Shown: positions 24,201 through 36,066 of the stretch, in pieces
Layout of the letters: every line of letters starts with the position of its first letter
Numbering within the stretch: the stretch's first letter is position 1
Assembly (NCBI GenBank): GCA_963662155.1
Contig: OY759261.1
Location: 64,532,417-64,596,416, forward strand
Source: Lamellibrachia columna
Lineage: Eukaryota > Annelida > Polychaeta > Sabellida > Siboglinidae
Length of the DNA stretch: 64,000 nucleotides
Direction of reading: 5' to 3'
Translations under genes and position numbers: made by a program
The notes under the pieces: generated by a model
What the model saw: the letters and a program-made list of their open reading frames with translations, nothing else
What the model was told of the DNA's origin: nothing
The model's database searches: none

Positions 24201-27200
24201 ATTACTCTAGTGTACTGAGTATCCATTTTAGTATTTCTCCTTACTTGATACTCACATAGTGCAAAGATTGGCAGGTGGTCACTGATATCAATAAACAGAA
24301 TACCACATGTGATATTGTGCCGCAATTCATTTGTGAATATGTGGTCTATTAGGGTAGCTGAAATGTCTGTAATTCTGGTTGGCTTATCAATTAGAGGGTA
24401 AAAACCTAGGCTATACATCAAATCAAGAAAGTTTTTAGTATTGCTATGGTGTTCGTGCTTCAACAAATCGATATTCAGGTCCACACACAGAAATATTGTT
24501 TTTTGAGTGCTTTTACATCACTTAAAATGTGTTTTATTCTTGTCACAAAATATATCTAAATTTGAACCAGGGGTTCTGTAAATACAGTTGATAATAACAT
24601 TAGTGTGATTCTTTATGGCTAGTTCTTCGGTAACACATTCAAAGATACTTTCATCTTTCATGGTTTTTGTTTCAAGTAGTCTGCATTTTAGTTCGTTGCG
24701 TATATATAATGCAACACCACCCTTACGGGTTTATCTAGTTACATGATAAGCACTGTAGTCAATTATATTCAAATCATCTATGACATCCAGTTCAGCCCAT
24801 GTTTCGGATACAGCAATGATATCAAATTTCAGATGTAATTCTTGTAGATATTAATTAATTTTCTGTAAATTTGCCTTAAGACTTGTGGCATTAAAGTGAA
24901 TGAATGATAAGTCACCAAGCTTACACATTTTATCATTGAATTTTGAATCAGTATAATAATCACATTTTGATGTTGAATTATTGTAGAAGTTGTTAGCTGG
25001 ATCAATATCATTTTCAAAGTCCAAACTATTATAATCAAAATTGTTGGAAGAGCTAAATTCAAACTGGGAACACATATCAAGTAATTGATAAATTTTATAA
25101 TCCTGTTCAATTGGTGAGCTTTCAAAAATAAGTTCATCATATCGTTTTTTTTTAGCATTAACATAAACTGATATTATGTTATATTGGTCTTATGAAAGGT
25201 AGACTCACATAGTTCACATTTTACAAAGGATTACTTATCAATTTCATACAAACTAGACACGAGTCTATTTTTACCAGGTTTTTAGCCATTTGACAAGTTT
25301 ATGCAACAACTGTTGCTGAAAAATAGATAATCTAAATATAAAACAAATGTGATAGTTATGTAGCATAGAACACAATAAAACACAGCCCACACACCATACC
25401 ATGAGTGTGTTCATAATAATAACATAGCTAGAAAGAAGTATGCAGCGTCCAGTACTAGAACGATGTTTACACAATAACAACAACATTATCAGTGTTCACT
25501 CAACTCAAGTGAGTCCCAGACCTAGGCCCAGGTCACGGAAATCTTGGTCACATTTTATAATGTGCATTTTTGCACTGTCTGGTGGGCCATTTAGTCTGAT
25601 AAACACTTTGCAGTTTCTCGTCCACATGGACTGAATTTTGTTCTATTTTCACAGCAGTCGGGCAGTTTTGGCTAGCTCAGCTTGCCTGGCGGTCAATTGT
25701 TCGTTTATGTACACGTTTGTTCCCTTAACTCCGCTTAAGGTTCTTCCCATTTTGAGCACGTTAACTTTTGCATTGCGGTTTGTGAACCTGATGATAATGC
25801 GTGGCCGTGGAGGTGTTCGGTTGTTCAACTTACGGTTGCCGCCGCCTAGCGTGTGGCAGGCCGAAATATCACTCTTCAACTTGTTGATTGGAATCCCCTT
25901 CTTTGTGAGGTATCTTACAACACCGTCCTCTAGTGTCAACACTTCTTCGGGCGGTGCCTCGGCGTCAGTTTCGACCGTGGAACTGCTTGCGGCACGTGCA
26001 TACGTTTGATGTTTTGTATCCAGTCCTGTAATTATGATGTCATCTATGCGGGAGTACTGTTCAAGTTCGTCTACTCGCGTTTCCAGTGCACGGATGACTT
26101 TGTCTTTCTCTTCATTTGTTTATTTGGAGCCGTCTGCCTTCAGTCAGTATGGAGGCGATCTCTTTTTGGTATTTCGATATTCCTGCAATGTCTCTTTGTA
26201 TCTTACTTAACCTTGTTTTATTTCAGTAATTGATGTAGCATTCTCATCTTTTCTGCGTGGCATCGTGAATGATCGACCTCAGCTTGCCAAAAATGTAAAC
26301 AAAGATGCAACACAAAAACCAAGCAAATTAATACACGGAAACGGTAGAGGAAGTGCGGTCGCATGTTGTATGGGAAAAAATAGTTTGGTGTAATAATTTT
26401 ACACCATTTACCAGTACATTGTAAACAATAAATGTTGCATAGCAGTACACAACTGTATTTATTTCAGCCAAACAACCTTCCGTGTGCTCGGCACGGTTGA
26501 AACATGTCAGATCTCCACATCTCTCGGTGAAAACGACCGCTTCAAAGACGTGCCAATGCCACGTCATTTCGTCCTTGTATGCCTTTACATTTCAAACGGA
26601 AGTCAAGCAGAGCGGTTCTCTAGCAAGTACATGCGTCTCACCTGTTGGCCAAGGGAAATATTCACCACTGCCTAATACCGTCTGCATCGAAAGCTATTTT
26701 CACTACACCTGCAGCAAGTATATTTGTATGATACTGGGAAAGAGTAGCGACGGCCAGTACAAAGTGGCACTGATCGGTGAGTCTCCGAGAATAACGTTTG
26801 TGTGAGTGTGTGTGTGTGTGTGTGTGCGTGTGCGTGTGCGTGTGCGTGTGCGTGTGCGTGTGCGTGTGCGTGTGCGTGTGCGTGTGAATTTCAAATAGGC
26901 ATTTATTGCAGCTGCTTAAATAGACAATCTGGAAGAAGATATGAAAACAAATTAGTATGTAACATAAAAAATGACAGCATGAGTTTTTATACACATGTCA
27001 GGAGTAAACTAAATGTACGACTCAAAGTCGGACCTCTAGAAGACGGTGCTGGAAATATAATATCACAAGGTTTTTTAATCGCGGAAGACCTAAATGAGTA
27101 CTTCAGTACAGTGTTTACCAGAGATGATGTTAGTTCATTACCAGTTCCAGGTGGAAGATTTCAGGAGGCTAAATCTGACTATTTTTGGCAGTTAATGGTA

Positions 27201-30200
27201 ACTCCAGAAATGCTCAGAGAAAAGGCAATGAAGAATAATAAATTACCGGGAGTGGATGGAATTCCTCCAAAACTACTAATGGAAATAGTAGAACAAATTA
27301 GTAAACCACTTGCAAGAGTGTTCAACTTGTCATTAAAAGAGGGAGTTGTTCCTTTTGAATGGAAAGAAAGAAACATCATACCATTATTTAAAAAGGTTTT
27401 AACAAGATTTAACAATATTTGCAATCCAAGCCAAAGGCCCAGATGGCAAGTGGACAAGGAAGCCATTGGCTTATCGAATGTCCAACAATGTTCGTCTACG
27501 TGTAACCTGCCCTCCTGATATATGTGTCAACCTTGTTTTTAAACATATTCACGCTGCTAGCAGTTATACAATCCGTAGACAATTTGTTCCATTAATTTAT
27601 TGTCCTCTATGAAAACGATTTCTTCCTGATATCCAATCTACACTGATCCTTTACTAATTTTACCTTATGTACTCTAGTTCTGCTATCTTTCTTGAGTGAG
27701 AAAAACATATTTCTATCAATATTTTCATACCCATTCAATATCTTAAAAAACTTCAATCTGATCTCCTCTTAACCCCCTTGTCTCTAGAGTTGTTAAACCA
27801 CATTCTTTTAGGCGTTCTTCATAACTAGGGTCTCTCAGTTCTGAAATCATTTTAGTTGCTCTCCTCTGTATGCGTTCAAGCGTATCTATATCCTTCTTAC
27901 GATATGGTCTCCACACTTGTATACAGTAATCGAAACGAGGTCTAACTTTTGTTTAATGCAGAGGTATAATTAGCTTTTTTCTTTGTATGTTATGTTTCTC
28001 CTAATCAACCCAAGAATTTGAAGCTGCAATATCACACTGCTCTGAAACTTTCATATCAGCCCTTACTGTAACTCCTAAGTCCTTTTCTTTTACAGTAGTA
28101 CTCAAAACAGTATATCCTATTTTATAGTTTACATCCAAGTTCCCATGTCCTGTATGTAGGCATTTACATTTCCCAAAATTTAACAACGTCTGCCATTTCT
28201 CAGACCATTTCACTAATCTGTCTAGATCGTTTTGTAAATGTTGTTTATCACCACCAGTGTTAACTTTTCTAAACACTTCTGTGTCATCCTCAAATTTCAG
28301 TACATTACTTGTTATATTGTCGTCCAAGTCATTGATATATATTAAGAATAATAAAGGTCCTAATACTGATCCTTGTGGTACCCCACTCAAAACTTATTTC
28401 CAGTTAGAAATTTCTCCGTCTACTACAAGTTCGAGAAATAAATCGGAGAATTACAGACCAGTGAGTTTAACATTAGTAATTTGTAAATTATTAGAAAGGT
28501 TAATTAAAGACCACAGGTGGACTTTCTTGCTAGGCATAAATTATTAAATCCATCTCAACATGTATCCATAAAATCGAGGTCATGCTTAACAAATATGTTA
28601 TGTTTTTTGGAAGAAAGTGGATAGACGTGGGATCGCCAGTAGATATTATCTACTTAGATTTTCAGAAAGCTTTTGAAAAAGTGCCACATCAAAGATTACT
28701 ACTTAAATTAAAAGCAAGCCCGTGGTATCGGGATGGCATAATTGACTGGATAGAAAAATGGCTGGATGACAGGAGGCAGCGTGTGGTAATAGACGGAGAG
28801 GTTTCAAACTGGGAATCAGTTTTGAGTGGGGTACCACAAGGATCAGTATTATGACCTTCATTATTCTTAATTCCATCGATGATTTCAACGACAATATAAC
28901 AAGCAACGTATTGAAATTGTCGGATGACACAAACATTTTTAGAAAGGTTAACACTGATGGTGATAAACAACATTTACAAAAGGATCTAAGCAAATTAGTT
29001 AAATAGTCTGAAAAAATTGAAGATTTTATTAAATTTTGGGAAATGGAAATGCCTACACAGAGAAGAGGGCAACTTGGATGTAAGCAATAATATGGGAAAT
29101 TTCAGTTTCATAGCAGTGTGCTATTGCAACTTCAAATGGTAACCAATTTATTGGGTTGATTAGGAGAAACATAACATACAAGGAAAAATATACCTCTGTA
29201 TAAAGCAGTCGCTTGAGCTCATTTATTTTATGTACACCATATCGTAAGAAGGACATATACACGCTTGAACGAATTCAGAGCAACTAACATGATTCCATAA
29301 CTGAGATATCTTAGATATGAAGAATGCCTGAACAAATATGGTTTAACTACTCTAGAGACAAGGAGGTTAAGAGGAGATCAGACTGAGGTTTCTAAGATAT
29401 TGAATGGGTACGAAAATATTGATAGAAATATGTTTTTCTCACTCAAGAAAGATAGTAGAACTAGAAAACATTAGGTAAAATTAGTAAAAGATCAATGTAG
29501 ATTGTATATCAGGACGTATTAGTTTTCACAGAGGAAAATAAATGAATGGAACAAATTGTCTACGGATTGTGTAACTGCTAACAGCGTGAACATGTGTAAA
29601 AACAACGTTGACATATGTCGCAAGAGGTCAGGTTACACGCAGATGAGCATTGTTGAACTCTCGATAAGCCATTTGCTTCCGTGTCCATTTTCGGCTTGGA
29701 TGGCACATCTTGTCTAGAGACTTGACTTGCCAGCTAGTCTGGAAAGTGTTCGATGTGTCCAATATTTTAAGCTAAAACTCGCCATCCTGTTTTCAGAAGT
29801 CGTATACGATTGCTACGTGATGTACCTTAGAGAGTTGCATTTGAAAACTGTGCCAAGATTGACGTGTTTTCACTGAGTTAACATTCATCCGACTAACGAA
29901 GCCGTACAGCGTCTAGAGTCCTAAATTCATAGAGTTGACAACATATGTAGTTCGTGCAACTGCACCTACACGACTCATAACGCCAACGACGGTGATGAAC
30001 TGTGAAGACGACGCCTTCATTTATTTCACCTATTAAGCAATGCAGCGGAAACAATGCTCATAACGGCACAACCCCACCTTTCAAAACGTATTAATTACTG
30101 TTGTAATATGAGATCACACATGGTGTATTCATCGTTGTTTGCAGAAAGCTACCCAAGGATTCATGGATTCAGTATTGATTGCGAAACAACAACACTGACA

Positions 30201-33200
30201 AGTACTACAAAGGCCCCAACAACTACTACAACGACACAAGTAACGACCAAGAAGAAAACACAAAAAACTACTACAACAACACCAGTAACGACCAAGACGA
30301 CAACACCAACAACTACTACAACAACACCAGTAACGACCAAGACGACAACACCAGCTACTACTACACCAACACCAGTGACGACCAAGACGACAACACCAAC
30401 AACTACTACAACAACTCCAGTAACGACCAAGACGACAACACCAACAACTACTGCAAAAAAATCAGTAACGACCAAGACGACGACACCAACAACTACTACA
30501 ATAACACCAGTAACAACCAAGACGACAACATCAACAACTACTACAACAACACCAGTAACGACCAAGAAGAAAACACAAACAACTACTACAACAATACCAG
30601 TAACGAACAAGACGTCAACACCAACAACTACTACAACGACAACACTAACGTCGAAGACAATGACACCAACAACTACTACAATGACATCAGTAAAGACCAA
30701 TACAACTAATAAGATAACAAATACGAGATATACAACGTTACAAAACCATGCAACGACGTATACTTCAACTACAAAGAGACCACCAACAACAAGAGAAACA
30801 TTTACTATAACAGCTATTACCATCAGACGAACGACAAAAACTCCGCCACAAACTGCATCAAATACAACAATAAGAACAACACATACGAATAAACCAACAA
30901 ATCCAGTACTAGCAACAACGAAAGAAACGGTAACAACACAAAACACCACAACAGCTACTACTATATCTAATGTGACCTCAAACCATCACGTGATAGGACT
31001 ATCGGCAATAACTCCGAAACCGACGAAGATGACGATAACGACACACACCCAATCAACACAATTAAATACATCACGTGTTAAATCACCCACACCTGCAGCC
31101 TCTACAATAACGATGGAAGCAACGACACAAGACGAAGACTGGTTGACACGTAACACAATGCCGCTGGTCTCGCACACGCGTTCGGGTAGTAACGACGAAC
31201 CAAGAAGCACGGCGCAGTTCGTCCCTGTCAATGACATCACTACAATCTTATATGATGCCGACGCATACACTGGAAGCACACCTTCCGTAACAGATGACAA
31301 CACAGGAACAGATGAAGGAGGATACCGAGATATCGGAACAACACGTTCCCCGAGGACCATCACCAGAGACACAGGAGTTCACCTGATGACAACGCCGATG
31401 ATCTTCTCTGAAACGTCGTTCAGTCTCAACTCTCACGTGATATCAAGTGAGTCGGTGTAGTTACTCAGTCTCAACCCTGAGGTGATATCAAATTAGTCGG
31501 TGTAGTAACTCAGTCCTCTACTTAGGGGGTATCCAAAACAATTGTTTAAATAATTTTCTTGATACAAACGAAAATAATGTTGAAAATAATTAAACCCAAT
31601 TGATACGCCGTTCATCATATTATTATGATATCGAAAAGTTTCACTTGTTAGCAAACAGTAATACATATACCCTTAGTATCCTAAGTTCAAATATACAATC
31701 TATAAATGCTAAATTCGATGAACTTGAAATATTTATTGAGCTCCTCAAGACTATCAACTTTAAATTCAGTATTATATGTTAGTAAGAGACATGGAAATCT
31801 GAAAATGATGATTTATCTCGATTCAATTAACAGGGTTACGAATTAATAGCTCAAGGGAAAAACTGCATTAACAAAGCTGGGTTAATAATATAAGTGGATA
31901 AAACATATAATCATGCAGTAAAAATGAATATCAATATGTACGAACTTTAACTAAAATAGAATATAGTTATTTTTTTTATACTATGACATCATACATTCTC
32001 TATCCTAAAATTACACTTCCAGCCCGCTTCACTAGAAACAATGGAAAATTTATAGATAACTTTATCTGCAAGCTAAATTAAAAATGTAATAGACAGTACA
32101 GTAGGGATATTCACTAAAGCTTTTTTCTGATCATCAACCATACTTCCTATTCATGGATATCAATCTAAACACTAAACTTCCTCCTAAATTCGTAAGAGTA
32201 AATTCACAAAATCAAATGGCAACGCATAATGTAAAAAATGAACTTACAATTACAATTACAAATTACAATTACTAATTACAATTACAAATTATTATATATG
32301 AAGATGAATTATGCGAGAAAGGATAAGCATATGCCAATAAAAATCATGAAATTCAATAAATATAAGCATAAACCATTATACTTGGAACACGCAGGGTCTT
32401 CTAAAATCTATCAAATATCCTGATTCACGTCATAAACAATTGAAGATGTCTAACTCAAACTCACCAAACTATGAGGTCATTCTCACCGACTTTAAAGCGT
32501 TGAGCTCAGTATTAAAGAAAAATATTCGTGCAGCCAAAAACATTATTTTGAGTTATTCTTTAATCGTTCCAAAAATGACATTATAAATACTTGGAAAATC
32601 ATAAACGAAATTCTTTCTAAAAATAAAGCAAGCAAAATATTATTTTGTTAAGAAAATAGCATTGATATAACATATAAAACGGATATTGCAAATAAATTCA
32701 ATGACTATTTTACAATTATAAGTCAAACTATTGCATAAGGGATTTAATATGATGGCAATACTGATTACAGTTATTACTTAGACAAACAAGCTGATTCTCT
32801 TATCAGATCAGATGTAAACAAAGAAACAGTTAAGACAACAAAAAACAGTTACGGTTGTGATGGTATTTCTTCAAAATTGTTGAAAATAATTTAAACTGCC
32901 ATCATTAAATGATTAGCCCTATTAATAAACCAAGTTATAAATACAAACATATTCCCTGACAAACTCAAAATTGCCAAAGTTAATCCTATTTTCAAGAAAC
33001 ATGATCCATCACTATTTAAAAATAATAGACCCATTTCTCACCTTCCTACTATTCCATAGGTGCTAGAGAAAACAATTTATAAGTCAGCTATATGCATATT
33101 TCAACGATAATGAACTTAGTTTTGAAAATCAATATGGCCTTAGACAAAACCACTCGACTGAATATGCAACACTTGAATTGTTGACAGAATAATTACACAA

Positions 33201-35864
33201 ATGGATAAGCATTTCAGCATTTTTCTTGACCTCTCAAAGGCGTTTGACACTATTGATCATTTAATACTATTAAACAAATTAAGATATTATGGTTTAGATT
33301 GATCTTCTCTTAATTTACTTAAAAGCTATCTGAATAATAGACGATAATATGTAGACGTTGAAAATACTAAATCTGACATTTTATCTGTAAACATTGGTGT
33401 ACCGCAAGGATCTATCCTTGGTCCCTTGGTAACGATTACCCAAAAAGCTAGCAAAATGTTTAACTCAATTTTGTATGCCGACGACACCACCTTATTTAGC
33501 ACCATCAAATCCTTTAATGACAATATACCAAATAAAAGTACTGAATCTGTAGTAAACGAAGAACTCCTAAAATTAAATGAATGGCTTAGTATTAATACAT
33601 TATCATTAAACAAAGATCAATCAAAATATATAACCTTTCAAATGCCTAATAAAGTTAAACACACCTTTTCGCTTAGCACCAATAATATCATCATAGAACG
33701 AGTGGAAGAATTAATGTTTTAGGACTGACTTATACAAACATGAATTGGAAAAAAAGAACTGAAAAAGTATAAAACAAGTGTTCCAAAATTGTTGGCATAT
33801 TAAACAAATTAAAGCATGTGTTATCTCTAGAAATAAAACGTATTTTGTATAACACACTAATATCATCTCATATTAACAATTGTATCATGGCGTGGGGTCA
33901 TCAAGTTAGCAGAATGAAGAAAATTCAAAAGAAAGCTATGCGGATTTTAACCTTAAGTTAATACAACTCACATACAGAACCATTTAAAACAATTATATTT
34001 TAAAAATAGATGATTTATTAAAATGACATGAACTGAAATTTTATTTTAAAAACGTGTCAAAAATTACCTGCCTAGGAATTTGTCAAAATGTGTTTTATAT
34101 ATAACTTGCCATTTCTAATAAATAATACCTAAAAATAGATACAGAGAATATAGGAACTCACAGTTTACGAGGTTTTGCAAATTATGCCAAAAAAATATTT
34201 ATTACAAAAATATGAAGATACACTTACGAAACCAAATTGTTATACTTGCTACCAACTTGGACTTAATCAGTAATACATATAATTATGAATATACGACTAG
34301 TATATAATAAAATTTATATTACATATTATCATACATATCTCAAAATATACACTCGAATATTCATGCACGTTCTTTATCCCTCAGAACACACGCACTGTCA
34401 ACCTTTTGCATAAGTGAGTAAGTTAATTATATTTCATTGATGGCTCCCATGAGAACGACTGTAAAGTCTTTATAGGAGTTACTGTTCCGTTATTAAGTTA
34501 TATTGTGTTTGCATTTTTCCAAGTGAACGTACTAATGCATATTTTTCTACCATTCAATTTATATTTGATTCACAAACGGGGTCAAAATATACTTTCTTGT
34601 TCTTCTTATTCTTTCTTATTCAACCCTCAGGTGATGTCAAGTTATATCGAGTTAGTGTAATTTTTCAGTCACAACCCTCGGGTGATGTCAAGTGAGTCGG
34701 TGTAGTTTTCGGTCTCAACCCTCAGGTGATGTCAAGTTATTCGGTGTAGTTTCTCAGTCTCAACCATCAGGTGGTGTCACGTGAGTCGGTATAGTTTCTC
34801 AGTCTCAACCCTCAGGTGATGTCAAGTTATTCGGTGTAGTTTCTCAGTCTCAACCGTTAGGTGATGTCACGTGAGTCGGTGTAGTTTCTCAATCTCAACA
34901 GCAGGTGCGCAACAGGTGACCGGAGTGCGAATCCACCTGCTGCCATTTCAAAACTTGCGCAATTTCGTTCACCCCACTATGCATGTGTCTTTTGGAAAGA
35001 ACACAAAAAGCTGTTAGTCCATCCTACCTGATGTCTACGTCAGGGGAAATAAAAGATCCCATGCAGGGAAATGGAAAACATATGTTGTGGACTCACTGAC
35101 TCTGGAGAAGTACACTTTGAAATAAACCACCAGTCTCCTCGCACCAGTGGGAACTGAAATAAACCACCAGTCTCCTCGGACCAGTTTGAACTGAAACAAA
35201 TAAATAATTTAATTCAAATAATAATGCAGGTTTTATTCTCATTATCCTACATAACACCCCTGCATTATATATGTTATGTTTCTGATTAGGAGAGAACATT
35301 TGTGATGTATTAAAATGTGACAGTTAACCCCGTCTTCTGGTTTTTAGTCATAATTGTTGTTATTTTATTGCAGTCTCCCTTGCTGTGATAGGCGTTGTCC
35401 TTTTCCTCATGAGTGTTATCGCCAGCATCGTCTTCATAACTATCAGGTGAGATTTTGTCTTTTTGCTCTACACATATGTACACATATGTACCAACTTGGA
35501 CTTAATACACATATGTACACGCACACACGCACACAAACACTTGTGTTTTGGTATCATAGTTAGTCGTTTGTGGGCCATAAAGTAAGACGTTTTTGGAAAA
35601 TCGTCCATATCATTCAGTTAACCGCGAGAGGTACGAAATTTGCATAATTTATAGAATATAACTAAATTGATTAAGTTAATATTGATGACGATAGTATAAT
35701 GATGGTTGACTGCACGTGTAGAAAATAATATGAAATCATGTTGACGTAATGATGGCGGGATTTCAGGACATGGTTTTGTAATAAATAAATTCAAATGTTT
35801 CAGACGAAGACAAAGACAAATGTTTGACGTAAGGAAACATGAGCTCCGTCGCTGTCCTGAATAG
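21208..35864 (+). CDS. Gene copy B: predicted single-pass mucin-like membrane protein, 605 aa, five exons
   Basis: Joined exons 21208-21280, 26468-26776, 30145-31446, 35374-35446 and 35804-35864 give 1818 nt with one stop at the end. Phases match at every junction (1,1,1,2), and the same junctions occur in the other three copies. Predicted layout: signal peptide at residues 1-24 (MRELRRTD then LVFLLLCLEAVAG); Cys-rich domain 26-127 with seven Cys; an IDC near 138 giving an eighth; a Thr/Pro/Lys stalk of about eleven 15-residue units (roughly 150-320), a likely O-glycosylated mucin region; a less repetitive Thr-rich part and conserved DEDWLTRNTMPLVS segment; TM helix 562-585; tail RRRQRQMFDVRKHELRRCPE. 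This suggests a type I cell-surface protein. All large LINE insertions are in introns. Family not recognised; no enzymatic motif seen. Expression is unproven. Confidence 0.7.
21546..22104 (-). repeat. Internal duplication at the LINE 3' end
   Basis: A ~130-bp segment (ATTAGTGTTTAGACTAGATA) occurs at about 21546-21677 and again at 21972-22104. Between them lies a ~280-bp second copy of the RT region found at 22840-23100 (the GTACAGAATAAACAACTTCG segment). This is either a truncated second insertion or a template-switch product. Confidence 0.75.
22098..25170 (-). pseudogene. LINE ORF2: AP-endonuclease and reverse transcriptase, decayed
   Basis: The minus-strand endonuclease start LSFIHFNATSLKANLQKIN is near 24900. 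Its end shows LIDKPTRITD, SATLIDHIFTN and DISDHLPIF (about 24480-24250). The RT segment reads GFRSNMSTSHALIELVKQI, FVDLKKAFDTVNHNIL (motif A) and CCGVPQGSVLGP (motif B) at 23270-22940, then a C-terminal WKKHISMIKSKL block (22677-22444) and a VVLWNSLDSSL block (about 22200). Stops and frameshifts break it repeatedly. It was an active-type LINE polyprotein and is now inactive. Confidence 0.8.
25560..26250 (-). pseudogene. LINE ORF1 (nucleic-acid-binding protein), decayed
   Basis: The open stretch 25942-25649 reads SDISACHTLG, RPRIIIRFTNRNAKVNVLK and GTNVYINEQLTARQAELAK. This is the RRM-like ORF1 core known from several LINE clades. Upstream frames show a charged helical stretch (LEQYSR-like), now frameshifted. 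Confidence 0.65.
26468..26776 (+). CDS. Copy B exon 2: Cys-rich extracellular domain
   Basis: 309 nt between TTTATTTCAG and donor GTGAGT. It reads from KQPSVCSARLKHV through KTTASKTCQCHVISS and ASTCVSPVGQGKYSP to YKVALIG. Seven Cys are kept at the positions seen in copies C and D. The fold is not identified; beta-rich by inspection. Confidence 0.75.
26799..26886 (+). repeat. (GT)n/(GTGTGC)n tract just inside the exon 2 donor, copy B
   Basis: It begins about 22 nt after the donor, in the sense (GU) orientation. Copies A, C and D have GT- or GTGC-rich tracts at the same offset. Confidence 0.9.
26930..29720 (+). mobile_element. CR1-like LINE interrupted by an antisense copy of the same family
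   Basis: Plus-strand 26930-27397 encodes the N-terminal RT region (LPGVDGIPPKLL, EGVVPFEWKERNIIPLFKK). Plus-strand 28405-29720 resumes with SRNKSENYRPVSLT, IIYLDFQKAFEKVPHQR and SGVPQGSVL, and ends in the family tail. Between them lies a minus-strand ~1-kb 5'-truncated copy. Both copies carry stops. Located in intron 2 of gene B. Confidence 0.8.
27398..28404 (-). mobile_element. Nested antisense CR1-like LINE 3' fragment
   Basis: The minus strand reads SGVPQGSVLGPLLFLIYIND (28390-28330), then KFEDDTEVFRKVN (the YADD-equivalent region), KEKDLGVTVRADMKVSEQC, and ends with the tail whose complement is AAGGAAGCCATTGGCTTATC. The copy starts within the RT domain and runs to the 3' end, as expected for 5' truncation. 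Confidence 0.8.
29740..30144 (+). other. Conserved distal part of intron 2, copy B
   Basis: Matches 7990-8313, 43210-43634 and, in part, 61150-61349, with a CTAGTCTGGAAAGTGTTCGAT start and a GTCGTATACGATTGCTACGTG segment. It ends at the exon 3 acceptor GTTTGCAG. Confidence 0.55.
30145..31446 (+). CDS. Copy B exon 3: mucin-like stalk and membrane-proximal region
   Basis: 1302 nt open. It begins SYPRIHGFSIDCETT, then about eleven 45-bp units (TTTPTTTTTTPVTTK and variants, 30200-30715), then a Thr-rich segment with KTPPQTAS. The non-repeat portion contains DEDWLTRNTMPLVS, PVNDITTILYDADAYTGS, TDEGGYRDIG and MTTPMIFSETSFSLNS. The donor is CAA-GTGAGT. The membrane-proximal part is better conserved between copies than the stalk. 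Confidence 0.75.
31530..34335 (+). pseudogene. Decayed LINE in intron 3 of copy B
   Basis: Reads an endonuclease start LSILSSNIQSINAKFDELE (about 31660), a linker with SYGCDGISSKLL (about 32850), and RT segments NQYGLRQNHSTEYATLELL, FLDLSKAFDTIDHL (motif A, about 33230) and NIGVPQGSILGP (motif B, about 33390). ILYADDTTLFSTI (motif C, 33465-33505) and LLKLNEWLSINTLSLN follow. Many stops and a deletion between motifs B and C are visible. It differs in sequence from the other two LINE families. Confidence 0.75.
34620..34910 (+). repeat. Intron 3 donor-containing minisatellite, copy B (split by LINE)
   Basis: About six ~47-bp units (CTCAACCCTCAGGTGATGTC, then AAGTGAGTCGGTGTAGTTTC). One or two units of the same array lie before the LINE (31440-31530), so the LINE landed inside the minisatellite. 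Confidence 0.85.
34910..35200 (+). mobile_element. Possible tRNA-derived SINE remnant, copy B
   Basis: Homologous to 9470-9700, with a GAGTGCGAATCCACCTGC stretch resembling a B box but only a weak A-box region. A CACCAGTCTCCTCG segment is tandemly duplicated at about 35130-35180. Confidence 0.35.
35374..35446 (+). CDS. Copy B exon 4: transmembrane helix
   Basis: 73 nt reading SLAVIGVVLFLMSVIASIV then FITI, an uninterrupted hydrophobic run of 23 residues. Acceptor ATTGCAG, donor GTGAGA, phase 2 exit into an Arg codon that provides the cytoplasmic stop-transfer charge. Confidence 0.8.
35804..35864 (+). CDS. Copy B exon 5: basic cytoplasmic tail
   Basis: 61 nt giving RRQRQMFDVRKHELRRCPE and TAG. 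One codon is missing relative to the tails of A and C, and the ending is RCPE where A and C have GWPE. No ITAM, ITIM or other signalling motif is visible. Confidence 0.75.
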
Positions 35865-36066
35865 TACCGCCGCTTCTACAACTGACTTCGATATACGTCA
35901 GCAGCCGTGAAGCGTAGAATATAACACACGTCGAATTGGATTAAATAACTGTAATAACTTATAACAAATAATCACGAATAACAATACGATTTAATTAACA
36001 GAATTGTGTATGCATTTTGTCAGTCTTAGTACCCTTTAGTCAGCCACGCTTCAGTTGGCAGTTTAG

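Larger units (their letters stand above)
21330..26280 (-). mobile_element. Near full-length LINE (L2/CR1-like) in intron 1 of copy B
   Basis: The minus strand reads ORF1 (about 26250-25560), then ORF2 with AP-endonuclease (about 25090-23930) and RT (about 23370-22440), then a 3' region ending in a (TTG)n-rich tail (at 21345-21365 on the plus strand). The flanks match intron 1 sequence that is contiguous in copy D, so the element interrupts the intron. ORF2 has several stops and frameshifts. The 3' region contains an internal duplication. Confidence 0.75.

Noticed and set aside
26930..28404. Twin-priming inversion of a single LINE
   Set aside because: The inverted part contains the 3' tail, which is also present at the end of the outer element, so two copies are involved.
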